A DNA stretch of 5,240 nt from Reyranella sp. (lineage in GTDB: Bacteria > Pseudomonadota > Alphaproteobacteria > Reyranellales > Reyranellaceae). Shown here piece after piece: positions 1-5,240 of the stretch. Under the pieces are notes generated by a model that saw nothing but the letters and a program-made list of their open reading frames with translations, made no database searches and had not been told where the DNA came from. The stretch is from contig JAUXRT010000243.1 in the NCBI GenBank assembly GCA_030681635.1, positions 1-5,240 of the forward strand, given 5' to 3'. Position 1 is the stretch's first letter. Each line of letters opens with the position of its first letter. The position numbers and the translations under genes are program-made.

Positions 1-969
1 GTGGCCGATGCAGAGCTTGAAGCCAGCCGGTTTTCCGCCCGACAACCGGCGCATCTCGGCGATGAATTGCATCATCTCGACCGGAGTCGAGAAGGCCGAA
101 TGACTGGACGGCGAGACGCAATCCTCGCCCATCGGCACGCCGCGGGTCAGCGAAATCTCGTGGCTCACCTTGGGGGCGGGCAGCACGCCGCCGTGTCCGG
201 GCTTGGCGCCCTGGCTGAGCTTCAGCTCGACCATCTTGACCTGCTCGTTGGCGGCGCCGGCGGCGAATTTCTCGGGCGAGAAGGTGCCGTCGGGATTGCG
301 GGCGCCGAAGTAACCCGAGCCGATCTCCCAGATGATGTCGCCGCCGCCCTCGCGGTGATAGGGGCTGTAGCCGCCCTCGCCGGTGTCGTGCGCGAAGCCG
401 CCGCGTTTGGCGCCGCCGTTCAGCGCGCGGATGGCGTTGGCGCTGAGCGCGCCGAAGCTCATGGCCGAGATGTTGAATACCGAAGCGGAGGAGGGCTTCG
501 CGCAGTCGACATCGCCGATCATGATGCGGAACGGTTCCTTGCCGACCGGCCGCGGCGCGATCGAGTGCGACATCCACTCGAAGCCGGTGCCGTAGACATC
601 GAAGGTGGTGCCGAACGGCCGCACATCGAGCACCGACTTGGCGCGCTGGTAGACGACCGCGCGCCGGTCACGACTGAACGGCATACCGTCCTTGTCGCCC
701 TCGAAGAAATACTGCCGCATCTCCGGCCGGATCGATTCGAAGATGAAGCGGAAGTGCGCCATGATCGGGTAGTTGCGCAGCACGGCGTGCTTGGTCTGGA
801 AAAAGTCGTGGATGCCGACGCAGGTCAGGAACAAGCCGATGCCGAAGGGGATCGCGAGCCAGTGAGCATCGGAATCGGCGGCCCAGGCGGCGCCGAAACC
901 CACGGTCGCCAATGACGTGACGGTGAAGGCGATGAAGCGACCCCTGAAGGGCAAGAGCGAAGGCGTCAT
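1..969 (-). CDS. FMN-binding glutamate synthase family protein, membrane-anchored (3' end outside window)
   Basis: Reading from ATG at 969 leftwards gives 323 uninterrupted codons that leave the window still open. The first ~55 residues hold two hydrophobic helices (about 13-31 and 37-53), predicting an inner-membrane anchor. The FMN-binding (beta/alpha)8 glutamate synthase domain follows. Its hallmarks are SAMSFGALS near 168-176, a Gly-rich stretch with GGFAHDTGEGG near 190-200, and KLSQGAKPGHGG near 249-260 followed by LPAPKVS. This is the stand-alone synthase domain: no N-terminal glutamine amidotransferase domain precedes it. Relatives are roughly 500-550 residues, so about 60% is visible; the Fe-S cysteines expected further on cannot be checked. 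An AGGGGA ribosome site lies 4 bases before the ATG. Classical GltB makes glutamate from 2-oxoglutarate and glutamine, but the reaction of this short membrane-linked subfamily is not well established, so no symbol is given. It follows modC on the same strand after 67 bases, and nothing suggests a shared function. Confidence 0.93.
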   Translation of the reverse strand, partial: MTPSLLPFRGRFIAFTVTSLATVGFGAAWAADSDAHWLAIPFGIGLFLTCVGIHDFFQTKHAVLRNYPIMAHFRFIFESIRPEMRQYFFEGDKDGMPFSRDRRAVVYQRAKSVLDVRPFGTTFDVYGTGFEWMSHSIAPRPVGKEPFRIMIGDVDCAKPSSASVFNISAMSFGALSANAIRALNGGAKRGGFAHDTGEGGYSPYHREGGGDIIWEIGSGYFGARNPDGTFSPEKFAAGAANEQVKMVELKLSQGAKPGHGGVLPAPKVSHEISLTRGVPMGEDCVSPSSHSAFSTPVEMMQFIAEMRRLSGGKPAGFKLCIGH

Positions 970-973
970 CGGG

Positions 974-979
974 TCCCCT
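974..979 (-). promoter_or_regulatory. Ribosome binding site of the glutamate-synthase-family gene
   Basis: On the minus strand AGGGGA precedes the ATG at 969 by 4 bases. It supports this start over an upstream one and places the two hydrophobic helices inside the protein. Confidence 0.6.
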
Positions 980-1036
980 ATGGTGCAGCCTACTCTCTAG
1001 CCTTCTTTGGTGACATCTGGAAATCGCCGGCAATAC

Positions 1037-2101
1037 CTAGCTGCGCTCAAAGGAAACGCTTTTGATGACCGCGAACACCGGCCGGCCGGGTGCCAGGGCC
1101 AGCCTGTGCACCGACTTGGCAGTAAGGCGCGCCATCAGGACGGCGCCATTGCAGTCGAGCCGGACGTCGGCCTGCGCCCCGTTGGGGTTGGGCGCGACTG
1201 CCGCGATGCGGCCGGCCAGCACGTTGAGGGCGCTGATCTCCTCGGGGGGCCGCAGCGAGATCATCACGTCGCGCGCGCGGATGTAGGCCCGCACCGGGCT
1301 GCCGACCGGAACGGCCAGCCGTGGGACCTGCAACTCGCCCGCGGCCGACGCCAGCACCGTGAGCTGGAAAGCCTCGTCATGGCGCGCCACCGTGGCGTCG
1401 AGCACGCTGCCGGCATCGCCGGCATCGGCCAGCGGCAGGATATCGAGCACGGGCCCGACGGCTGTGACCCGGCCTTCGGACAGGATCACGACCGTGGTGG
1501 CCAGCCGCGCCACTTCGGCGACGGAATGGCTGACGTAGATGATCGGCACGCCGGCCTCGTCCCGAAGTCGTTCGATGTAGGGCAGGATCTCGGCGCGCCG
1601 GGCTTCGTCGAGCGAGGCGAGCGGCTCGTCCATCAACAGCAGTCGTGGATGGGCCAGCAGGGCGCGACCGATGGCGACTCTTTGCCTCTCGCCGCCGGAG
1701 AGCGAGTCGGGCCGGCGGTCGAGCAGGGCGCCGATGCCCAGCAGCTCGACGACCGACGCCAGGTCGCCCGGGCCGCCGCCGCTGTGCCGCGCGAACCATC
1801 GGCCGTACAGCAGGTTGTGGCGTACGCTGAGATGCGGAAAGAGCCGGCTGTCCTGGAAGACATAGCCGATGCGGCGGCGATGCTTGGGCACGAACAGGCC
1901 GCGGTCGGTGTCGACCAGGACCTGGCCATCGACCGCGACCCGGCCACGCGTCGGCCTGATGAGGCCGCCGATGATGTCGACCAGGGTGGACTTGCCCGAC
2001 CCCGACCGGCCGAACAGCGCGGTGAGGCCGGGAGCGGACGAAAAGCGTGCCGTCAGCCGGAAATGTTCCCGCACATGATCGACGTCGATCTCGAAGCTCA
2101 C
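1037..2101 (-). CDS. modC: Molybdate ABC transporter ATP-binding protein ModC
   Basis: The 354-residue protein is the ATPase that energises molybdate import through ModB at the cytoplasmic face. The nucleotide-binding domain shows Walker A GRSGSGKST (31-39), Q-loop Gln83 in YVFQDSRLFPHL, the LSGGERQ signature (134-140), Walker B RLLLMDEP (153-160), the D-loop SLDE (163-166) and H-loop His192. After a linker, about 285-352 form a TOBE/Mop domain beginning SALNVLAGRI, as in ModC, whose Mop domain binds oxyanion. Length matches the family (about 350). I chose GTG at 2101 because it overlaps the modB stop as GTGA and begins the usual ModC N-terminus (SFEIDVDH). The same frame stays open upstream to 2326, but that part lies inside modB and has no ModC-like sequence. 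There is only a weak AGGCGA upstream, so translation is probably coupled to modB. No terminator hairpin is obvious after the stop. Confidence 0.95.
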   Translation of the reverse strand: MSFEIDVDHVREHFRLTARFSSAPGLTALFGRSGSGKSTLVDIIGGLIRPTRGRVAVDGQVLVDTDRGLFVPKHRRRIGYVFQDSRLFPHLSVRHNLLYGRWFARHSGGGPGDLASVVELLGIGALLDRRPDSLSGGERQRVAIGRALLAHPRLLLMDEPLASLDEARRAEILPYIERLRDEAGVPIIYVSHSVAEVARLATTVVILSEGRVTAVGPVLDILPLADAGDAGSVLDATVARHDEAFQLTVLASAAGELQVPRLAVPVGSPVRAYIRARDVMISLRPPEEISALNVLAGRIAAVAPNPNGAQADVRLDCNGAVLMARLTAKSVHRLALAPGRPVFAVIKSVSFERS

Positions 2102-2784
2102 GTCGCCACTCGCCTGATGCCGATGCGACGTGCCAGCAGCTCCGACCCCAGCAGGGCCAGCATCGAGATGCCGATCGAGATCAAGGTAAGGCGAAGTGCT
2201 CCGGCATCGCCGCCGGGAACCTGCGTCAGCGTATAGATCAGCGACGGCAGGGTCTGCGTCTCGCCCGGAATGTTCGACACGAAGGTGATGGTGGCGCCGA
2301 ATTCGCCCATCGCCTTGGCGAAGCACAGGATCGCGCCGGCGATCACCCCCGGCAGGCTGAGCGGCAGGGTGACGGTGGCGAACACCCAGAGTGGGTTGGC
2401 GCCGAGCGTTCCGGCGGCCGATTCGAGTCGTGCGTCCACCGCCTCGATCGAGAGCCGAACAGCCCGCACCAGCAGCGGGAAGCCCATGACGGCACAGGCC
2501 AGTGCCGCGCCGGTCCAGCGGAAGGACAAGACGATGCCCAGCTCATCGGCCAGGAAGGCGCCGATCGGCGTGCGCCGGCCAAAGGTGAGCAGCAGCAGAT
2601 AGCCCGTCACCACCGGCGGCATGATGAGCGGCAGGTGGACCAGCGTGTCGACCAGGCTCTTGCCCCAGAACCGGCCGCGCGCCAGCAACCAGGCGACGGC
2701 GATGCCGAGAGGCAGACTGGCCGCCGTCGCCGTTGTCGCGACCAGCAGGCTCAACTTTACCGCCGTCCATTCTTCTTCGGTCAT
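2098..2784 (-). CDS. modB: Molybdate ABC transporter permease ModB
   Basis: This 228-residue inner-membrane protein forms, as a homodimer, the channel for molybdate and works with ModC. Five hydrophobic helices are visible at about 10-35, 46-68, 88-108, 140-160 and 197-218, the normal ModB topology. The cytoplasmic EAA loop that docks on the ATPase is at 122-141 (SAAGTLG through ATVTLP). GEFGATITFVSNIPGETQTLP at 160-180 is the family signature that separates ModB from sulfate and spermidine permeases. Length agrees with E. coli ModB (about 229). The ATG at 2784 follows GAAGGG by 5 bases. It starts 12 bases after the msrQ stop and overlaps modC by 4 bases. No periplasmic ModA gene lies beside it in the window. 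A Mo-box-like palindrome 21 bases before its ATG suggests repression when molybdate is plentiful. Confidence 0.95.
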   Translation of the reverse strand: MTEEEWTAVKLSLLVATTATAASLPLGIAVAWLLARGRFWGKSLVDTLVHLPLIMPPVVTGYLLLLTFGRRTPIGAFLADELGIVLSFRWTGAALACAVMGFPLLVRAVRLSIEAVDARLESAAGTLGANPLWVFATVTLPLSLPGVIAGAILCFAKAMGEFGATITFVSNIPGETQTLPSLIYTLTQVPGGDAGALRLTLISIGISMLALLGSELLARRIGIRRVAT

Positions 2785-2789
2785 GCCGA

Positions 2790-2795
2790 CCCTTC
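2790..2795 (-). promoter_or_regulatory. Ribosome binding site of modB
   Basis: GAAGGG on the minus strand sits 5 bases before the modB ATG, within the 12-base gap after msrQ and running up to its stop. It supports the short start at 2784. Confidence 0.6.
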
Positions 2796-2796
2796 G

Positions 2797-3648
2797 TCAG
2801 GAAGTCGGTATAGTCCGTTGGATATAGCGCTTCGTCCAGAGCCTATTCGCGGCGAGGAAGCCGCGGCGTCCTGCCACGATCGCGATGACCGCCAGCGATG
2901 CCACGAGCACTTTTTGCGCCGGTCTTGGCATCAGGTCGGGATCGATGTTGGCCGCCAGCACGCGCAGGGGGTCGATGCCGTTCACCAGGCCGTACCAGGT
3001 GGCTTCGAAGACGACGGTGGCCAATGTGGCGCCGATGGCCAGCACGACGAGGCCAGAAAGGCTGGTCCGCAGCCGCTGCGGCAGTACGCGCCACAGCAGC
3101 ATCCAGGCGAGCAGGCCGGCGGCAAAGGCCGCCTCGCCGATCTTGACCTTGGACTGGATGAAGAAATGCACGATCGCCAGCAGTGCCGCCGGATAGATCA
3201 GCCAGTGCAGGCGCTTCCAGTTGCGCTTGAGTCGCTTCTGCCAGCCATTGGTCGAGGTGACGGCGAGCACCACCAGCGCCAGCAGCGCCACGAACCCGAT
3301 GGTGAGGTAGAAGCGCTTGGCGATCTCGGTGGCGACGACGATCAGGTTCCATTTCTGGTCGAGCACATAGATCAGGAGATGAGCAAACGCATAGAGCGCT
3401 GCGGCGACGCCAATGCGACGACGGATATGCACCAGCGGCATCCAGTCGAGCGTCGCGCGAAGCGGCGTCATCGCCAGCGACAGCAACAGGAAGATGACGG
3501 CCCAGTCGCCGGTCACGTGCGTCGCCAAGGTGACGGGGCGAGGCCCCAACTCGTCGCTATACCAGCGCCACGCGAGCTCCAGTGCGGGCAGGCAAAGGCC
3601 GATCAGCGTGGCGAGTCGTAGCCAGAAGATCTTTTGTTGGGCGGACAC
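2797..3648 (-). CDS. msrQ: MsrQ-type haem-binding membrane subunit of methionine-sulfoxide reductase
   Basis: The 283-residue membrane protein belongs to the ferric-reductase-like YedZ/MsrQ family. MsrQ binds haem in the inner membrane and passes electrons from the respiratory chain to the periplasmic molybdoenzyme MsrP, which repairs oxidised methionines. Helices are visible at about 9-27, 46-64, 80-97, 114-132, 148-166 and 173-190. His90 (AFAHLLIY), His148 (RLHWLIYP) and His161 (IVHFFIQSK) match in place and spacing the three conserved haem histidines of the family. VRF-like GPRPVT near 35-40, TPLR (61-64) and RRRIGVAA (76-83) are further family marks. E. coli MsrQ is about 211 residues; the extra ~80 here carry two more hydrophobic helices (about 197-218 and 246-262) around a polar loop. 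The start is GTG at 3648, with TAGGTTGATCCT before it, a weak ribosome site; no better start is seen. No msrP is adjacent. modB follows 12 bases later. Confidence 0.85.
   Translation of the reverse strand: MSAQQKIFWLRLATLIGLCLPALELAWRWYSDELGPRPVTLATHVTGDWAVIFLLLSLAMTPLRATLDWMPLVHIRRRIGVAAALYAFAHLLIYVLDQKWNLIVVATEIAKRFYLTIGFVALLALVVLAVTSTNGWQKRLKRNWKRLHWLIYPAALLAIVHFFIQSKVKIGEAAFAAGLLAWMLLWRVLPQRLRTSLSGLVVLAIGATLATVVFEATWYGLVNGIDPLRVLAANIDPDLMPRPAQKVLVASLAVIAIVAGRRGFLAANRLWTKRYIQRTIPTS
2806..2829. promoter_or_regulatory. Candidate Mo-box (ModE/MopA/MopB-type operator) before modB
   Basis: The plus strand reads CGGTATA, ten bases, then TATAGCG. The minus strand reads CGCTATAT, eight bases, then CTATACCG. 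The half-sites are inverted repeats with one mismatch in seven. They fit the general Mo-box form, CGNTATA facing TATANCG with the inner TATA parts about ten bases apart, as I recall it from E. coli ModE and Rhodobacter MopA/MopB sites. The site is AT-rich inside GC-rich coding DNA and ends 21 bases before the modB ATG, where a bound repressor would cover a promoter. It exactly covers msrQ codons 274-281 and includes an ATA isoleucine codon, unusual for this base composition. No regulator gene is visible in the window, and no convincing -35 element accompanies it. Confidence 0.5.
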
Positions 3649-3650
3649 AG

Positions 3651-3686
3651 GATCAACCTACGCGAAGGTCCGATCAACGGAAGGTC
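3651..3686. repeat. Imperfect direct repeat in the msrQ leader
   Basis: GATCAAC occurs at 3651-3657 and 3672-3678, each followed by GAAGGTC (3664-3670 and 3680-3686). The two parts are separated by six bases in the first unit and one in the second. The repeat fills most of the 47-base gap between the upstream gene and msrQ, and one copy touches the msrQ ribosome site. It could be a binding site or a chance duplication. Confidence 0.5.
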
Positions 3687-3696
3687 AAAGTTCCGT
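3677..3696 (-). other. Small hairpin at the end of the upstream gene
   Basis: ACGGAA and TTCCGT form a 6-base-pair stem around an 8-base loop, starting at the last base of the stop codon at 3696-3698. On the minus strand it is followed by TGATCGG rather than a run of T, so it is not a standard intrinsic terminator. It may only be a weak transcript end or a processing signal. Confidence 0.3.
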
Positions 3697-4373
3697 CATC
3701 TTTGATTGCCGAAGAGCAGCCGGTAGGTGCCGACCGTCGGCGCCGCGGTGACCCCGAAAGGTTTCAGGGCGGCCAGCTTGAACAGGGTCCGTGCGGCGGC
3801 GCCCACCGACGCGGCATCGGCGCCCTCGAGCATGACGACCCATTCCGCCTCCTCGGCCCTGGGATGGTCCATGCTCTTTTCCTGCAGCGGGGCGTTGGTG
3901 ACCTCGAGATCGGTCTCGCCTGCGAATGCGCCAACAAGGCCAGGGCGGGCAATGGCCCGCGGCAGGGCCATTTCCTGCAGCCAGGCGACCAGCGGCTTGC
4001 GCTTGCGCGGGTCGGGGACGAACCGTACGCAGGCGACCACGCCGCCGATGCCGTGTGTCAGGTCCACCTGGGTGCGCAGCGTCACCCGGTGAAAATGGGT
4101 GAACTTGGCCATCACCGCCTGGCTCCAGGGCGTCTGGTTGGCCAGGAGATGCAGATAACCCGGTGTGGCGAGGTCGCCCACGGTGTCGCATTCGTAGGTG
4201 GCGAGGTATTTGGGCGAGCCACGGACGGCCGCATAGCGGCGGGCACGATGGAAGCCCGGCAGATTGACCCGCTCGTCAATATGCTCGCGGTTGTACCACT
4301 CGTTGAGATCGCGTTCGTCGCGGGCCTTCACCTCGGTGAAGACGATCAGCATTCCCTTGCCGAGTAGGGGCAT
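3696..4373 (-). CDS. Conserved protein of unknown function, dimeric alpha/beta-barrel type
   Basis: This 225-residue protein has no signal peptide or membrane helix and is probably cytoplasmic. Residues 8-47 run from a beta strand (MLIVFTEV) into DLNEWYNREHIDERV and then LPGFHRARRY. This pattern is typical of EthD/DUF4286-like ferredoxin-fold proteins that pair into dimeric alpha/beta barrels. A second half from about 110 to 222 again begins with a strand (GVVACVRFVP) and ends with TYRLLFGN, suggesting two tandem ferredoxin-like units in one chain. Members of this fold include small monooxygenases, isomerases and lyases, but no catalytic residue set can be assigned, so the function is unknown. 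The ATG at 4373 follows GAGGGA by 7 bases, much better placed than the internal ATG at codon 8. It is divergent from the enolase-superfamily gene and lies 47 bases upstream of msrQ; the former neighbour is the more likely functional partner. Confidence 0.8.
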   Translation of the reverse strand: MPLLGKGMLIVFTEVKARDERDLNEWYNREHIDERVNLPGFHRARRYAAVRGSPKYLATYECDTVGDLATPGYLHLLANQTPWSQAVMAKFTHFHRVTLRTQVDLTHGIGGVVACVRFVPDPRKRKPLVAWLQEMALPRAIARPGLVGAFAGETDLEVTNAPLQEKSMDHPRAEEAEWVVMLEGADAASVGAAARTLFKLAALKPFGVTAAPTVGTYRLLFGNQR

Positions 4374-4380
4374 TGATTCA

Positions 4381-4386
4381 TCCCTC
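4381..4386 (-). promoter_or_regulatory. Ribosome binding site of the alpha/beta-barrel gene
   Basis: GAGGGA on the minus strand ends 7 bases before the ATG at 4373 and decides this start over the ATG seven codons downstream. Confidence 0.6.
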
Positions 4387-4421
4387 AGTGGCCGCCGGTC
4401 AGTCTATGCTGTGGCCGACCC

Positions 4422-4427
4422 GGGAGG
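4422..4427 (+). promoter_or_regulatory. Strong ribosome binding site of the enolase-superfamily gene
   Basis: GGGAGG, followed by AAACACC, lies 7 bases before the ATG at 4435. It is close to the ideal Shine-Dalgarno sequence and fixes the start. Confidence 0.8.
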
Positions 4428-4434
4428 AAACACC

Positions 4435-5240
4435 ATGAAAATCGTCAAGATTGAGGATTTGCATTGCGACGCCGGCTGGCGCGACTTTTCATTCCTCAAG
4501 ATCACCACCGATGACGGCTTGATCGGCTGGTCGGAATATAACGAGGGTTACGGCAGCGCCGGCCTTACGGCCGTGATCCGCCGCATGGGCCAGGATCTGA
4601 TCGGCCAGGACCCGCGGCCCATCGAGCGCATCATGAGCCGCATCTACGCCATCACCCGCCAGGCGCCGGGCGGCATGAACCAGCAGGCCATGGCCGCGAT
4701 CGAGAACGCGCTGCTCGACGTCAAGGCCAAGGCGCTGGGCATTCCCGTCTACGAGCTATTCGGCGGTCCCGTGCGGGACCGCTTGCCGCTCTACTGGTCG
4801 CATTGCGGCTCCTATCGCTTCCGCAACGCCGACGTGATGAAGGTCGACCCGGTGCGCTCCTTCGACGACGTGGTGAAGCTCGGCAAGCATGTGAAGGAGC
4901 GTGGCTTCAAGGCGCTAAAAACCAACATCTTCCGCTTCGATCTCAATCCGCCCAACATGCACCAGCCGGGATTTGGCCGTACCCCTGGCGGGCCCGAGCT
5001 CAACGCCGATGGCGCGACCCTCGCGGCGATCTCCGACGGACTCGCGGCCTTCCGCCAGGGCGCCGGCCCCGACATGGGAATCCTTCTCGACACCAACTTC
5101 AACTTCAAGACCGAGGGCTACATCAAGGTGGCGCGCGTCTGCGAGCCCTACAATCTCTTCTGGCTGGAGATCGACTCCTACGATCCCGAAGGGCTGCGCC
5201 TCATCCGAGACCGCGCGTCGATGCCGATCGCCTCCTGCGA
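4435..5240 (+). CDS. Mandelate racemase/muconate lactonizing enzyme family protein (3' end outside window)
   Basis: From ATG at 4435, 268 codons are open to the window edge; full members have about 370-410. The N-terminal capping domain covers about 1-115, including the conserved AIENALLDVKAKALGIPVYELFGG stretch (89-111). The barrel follows. Lys162 in LKTN is at the place of the acid/base lysine on the second barrel strand. Asp219 in LLDTN and Glu245 in FWLEID are the first two Mg2+ ligands; the third ligand and the final catalytic His or Lys lie outside. These enzymes abstract the proton alpha to a carboxylate, and many dehydrate sugar acids. Lys162 to Asp219 spans 57 residues against about 30 in mandelate racemase, owing to a Pro/Gly/Asn-rich insertion near 168-190. 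The KxN motif rather than KxK argues against a true mandelate racemase; a sugar-acid dehydratase is likely, but the substrate cannot be assigned. A strong ribosome site supports the start. Confidence 0.93.
   Translation, partial: MKIVKIEDLHCDAGWRDFSFLKITTDDGLIGWSEYNEGYGSAGLTAVIRRMGQDLIGQDPRPIERIMSRIYAITRQAPGGMNQQAMAAIENALLDVKAKALGIPVYELFGGPVRDRLPLYWSHCGSYRFRNADVMKVDPVRSFDDVVKLGKHVKERGFKALKTNIFRFDLNPPNMHQPGFGRTPGGPELNADGATLAAISDGLAAFRQGAGPDMGILLDTNFNFKTEGYIKVARVCEPYNLFWLEIDSYDPEGLRLIRDRASMPIASC

Larger units (their letters stand above)
4374..4434. promoter_or_regulatory. Divergent intergenic region
   Basis: These 61 bases separate two genes pointing away from each other, so 5' signals for both must lie here or inside the opposite gene. 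Both ribosome sites are visible. TATGCT at 4405-4410 is a possible -10 for the plus-strand gene, but no matching -35 is present. I see no clear operator palindrome. Confidence 0.4.

Noticed and set aside
1..915. Plus-strand reading frame of 304 codons starting at the window edge
   Set aside because: It is antisense to the clear glutamate-synthase-family gene, and its translation is Arg/Ala/His-rich with no domain; GC-rich codons create such open antisense frames.
668..1033. Minus-strand frame of 121 codons over the start of the glutamate-synthase gene
   Set aside because: Different frame from the real gene, Arg/His-rich, with no family match; a shadow.
970..1036. Possible terminator or promoter between modC and the glutamate-synthase gene
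   Set aside because: I found no stem followed by a T run and no -35/-10 pair with good spacing; only the ribosome site is supported.
1419..1441. Short tandem GCCGGCATC repeat inside modC
   Set aside because: It simply encodes an Asp-Ala-Gly duplication in the linker before the Mop domain, and two copies in GC-rich coding DNA are not remarkable.
1007..2236. Plus-strand frame of 409 codons
   Set aside because: Antisense to modC, which has every ABC ATPase motif; the plus-strand protein is low-complexity and lacks a ribosome site.
2102..2326. 75-codon upstream extension of modC
   Set aside because: The stretch lies inside modB in another frame and resembles no ModC N-terminus; the GTGA overlap gives a normal start.
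2047..3621. Plus-strand frame of 524 codons, the longest in the window
   Set aside because: It runs antisense across modB and msrQ and is a Gln/Arg/Asp-rich sequence with no recognisable fold, as expected from the complement of membrane-protein codons.
3582..4367. Plus-strand frame of 261 codons
   Set aside because: Antisense to the alpha/beta-barrel gene, which has a good ribosome site and a recognisable motif; the plus frame has neither.

Overview
The window is GC-rich, gene-dense DNA with codon usage strongly biased to G/C in third positions. The protein families suggest an alphaproteobacterium (Rhizobiales/Rhodospirillales-like); this is inferred from protein style, not from a marker gene. 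I see no RNA genes, insertion sequences, CRISPR arrays or phage genes. Five genes lie on the minus strand and one on the plus strand, and both end genes run off the window.

Left part (1-969, minus): the first ~323 residues of a membrane-anchored, FMN-binding glutamate-synthase-family protein. A 67-base gap separates it from the stop of modC.

Centre (1037-3648, minus): a compact group transcribed right to left. It holds msrQ (haem-binding membrane subunit of the MsrPQ methionine-sulfoxide reductase), modB (molybdate permease) and modC (molybdate ATPase). msrQ and modB are 12 bases apart; modB and modC overlap by 4 bases (GTGA). No modA and no msrP lies next to them, so msrQ occupies the place where modA usually sits. 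An imperfect palindrome at 2806-2829 (CGGTATA-N10-TATAGCG) covers the last codons of msrQ just upstream of modB and resembles a Mo-box, the operator bound by ModE/MopA/MopB regulators. If real, modBC would have its own molybdate-responsive promoter inside the msrQ end. The functional link is plausible because MsrP, the partner of MsrQ, is a molybdenum-cofactor enzyme.

Right part (3696-4373, minus): a 225-residue protein of the dimeric alpha/beta-barrel type, of unknown function, upstream of msrQ. Divergent from it, starting at 4435 (plus), is a mandelate racemase/muconate lactonizing enzyme-type member of the enolase superfamily, of which 268 codons are present. A 61-base region separates these two and must carry the start signals for both.

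The main candidate for something new is the Mo-box-like site together with the msrQ-modBC arrangement. The rest is ordinary chromosomal gene content.
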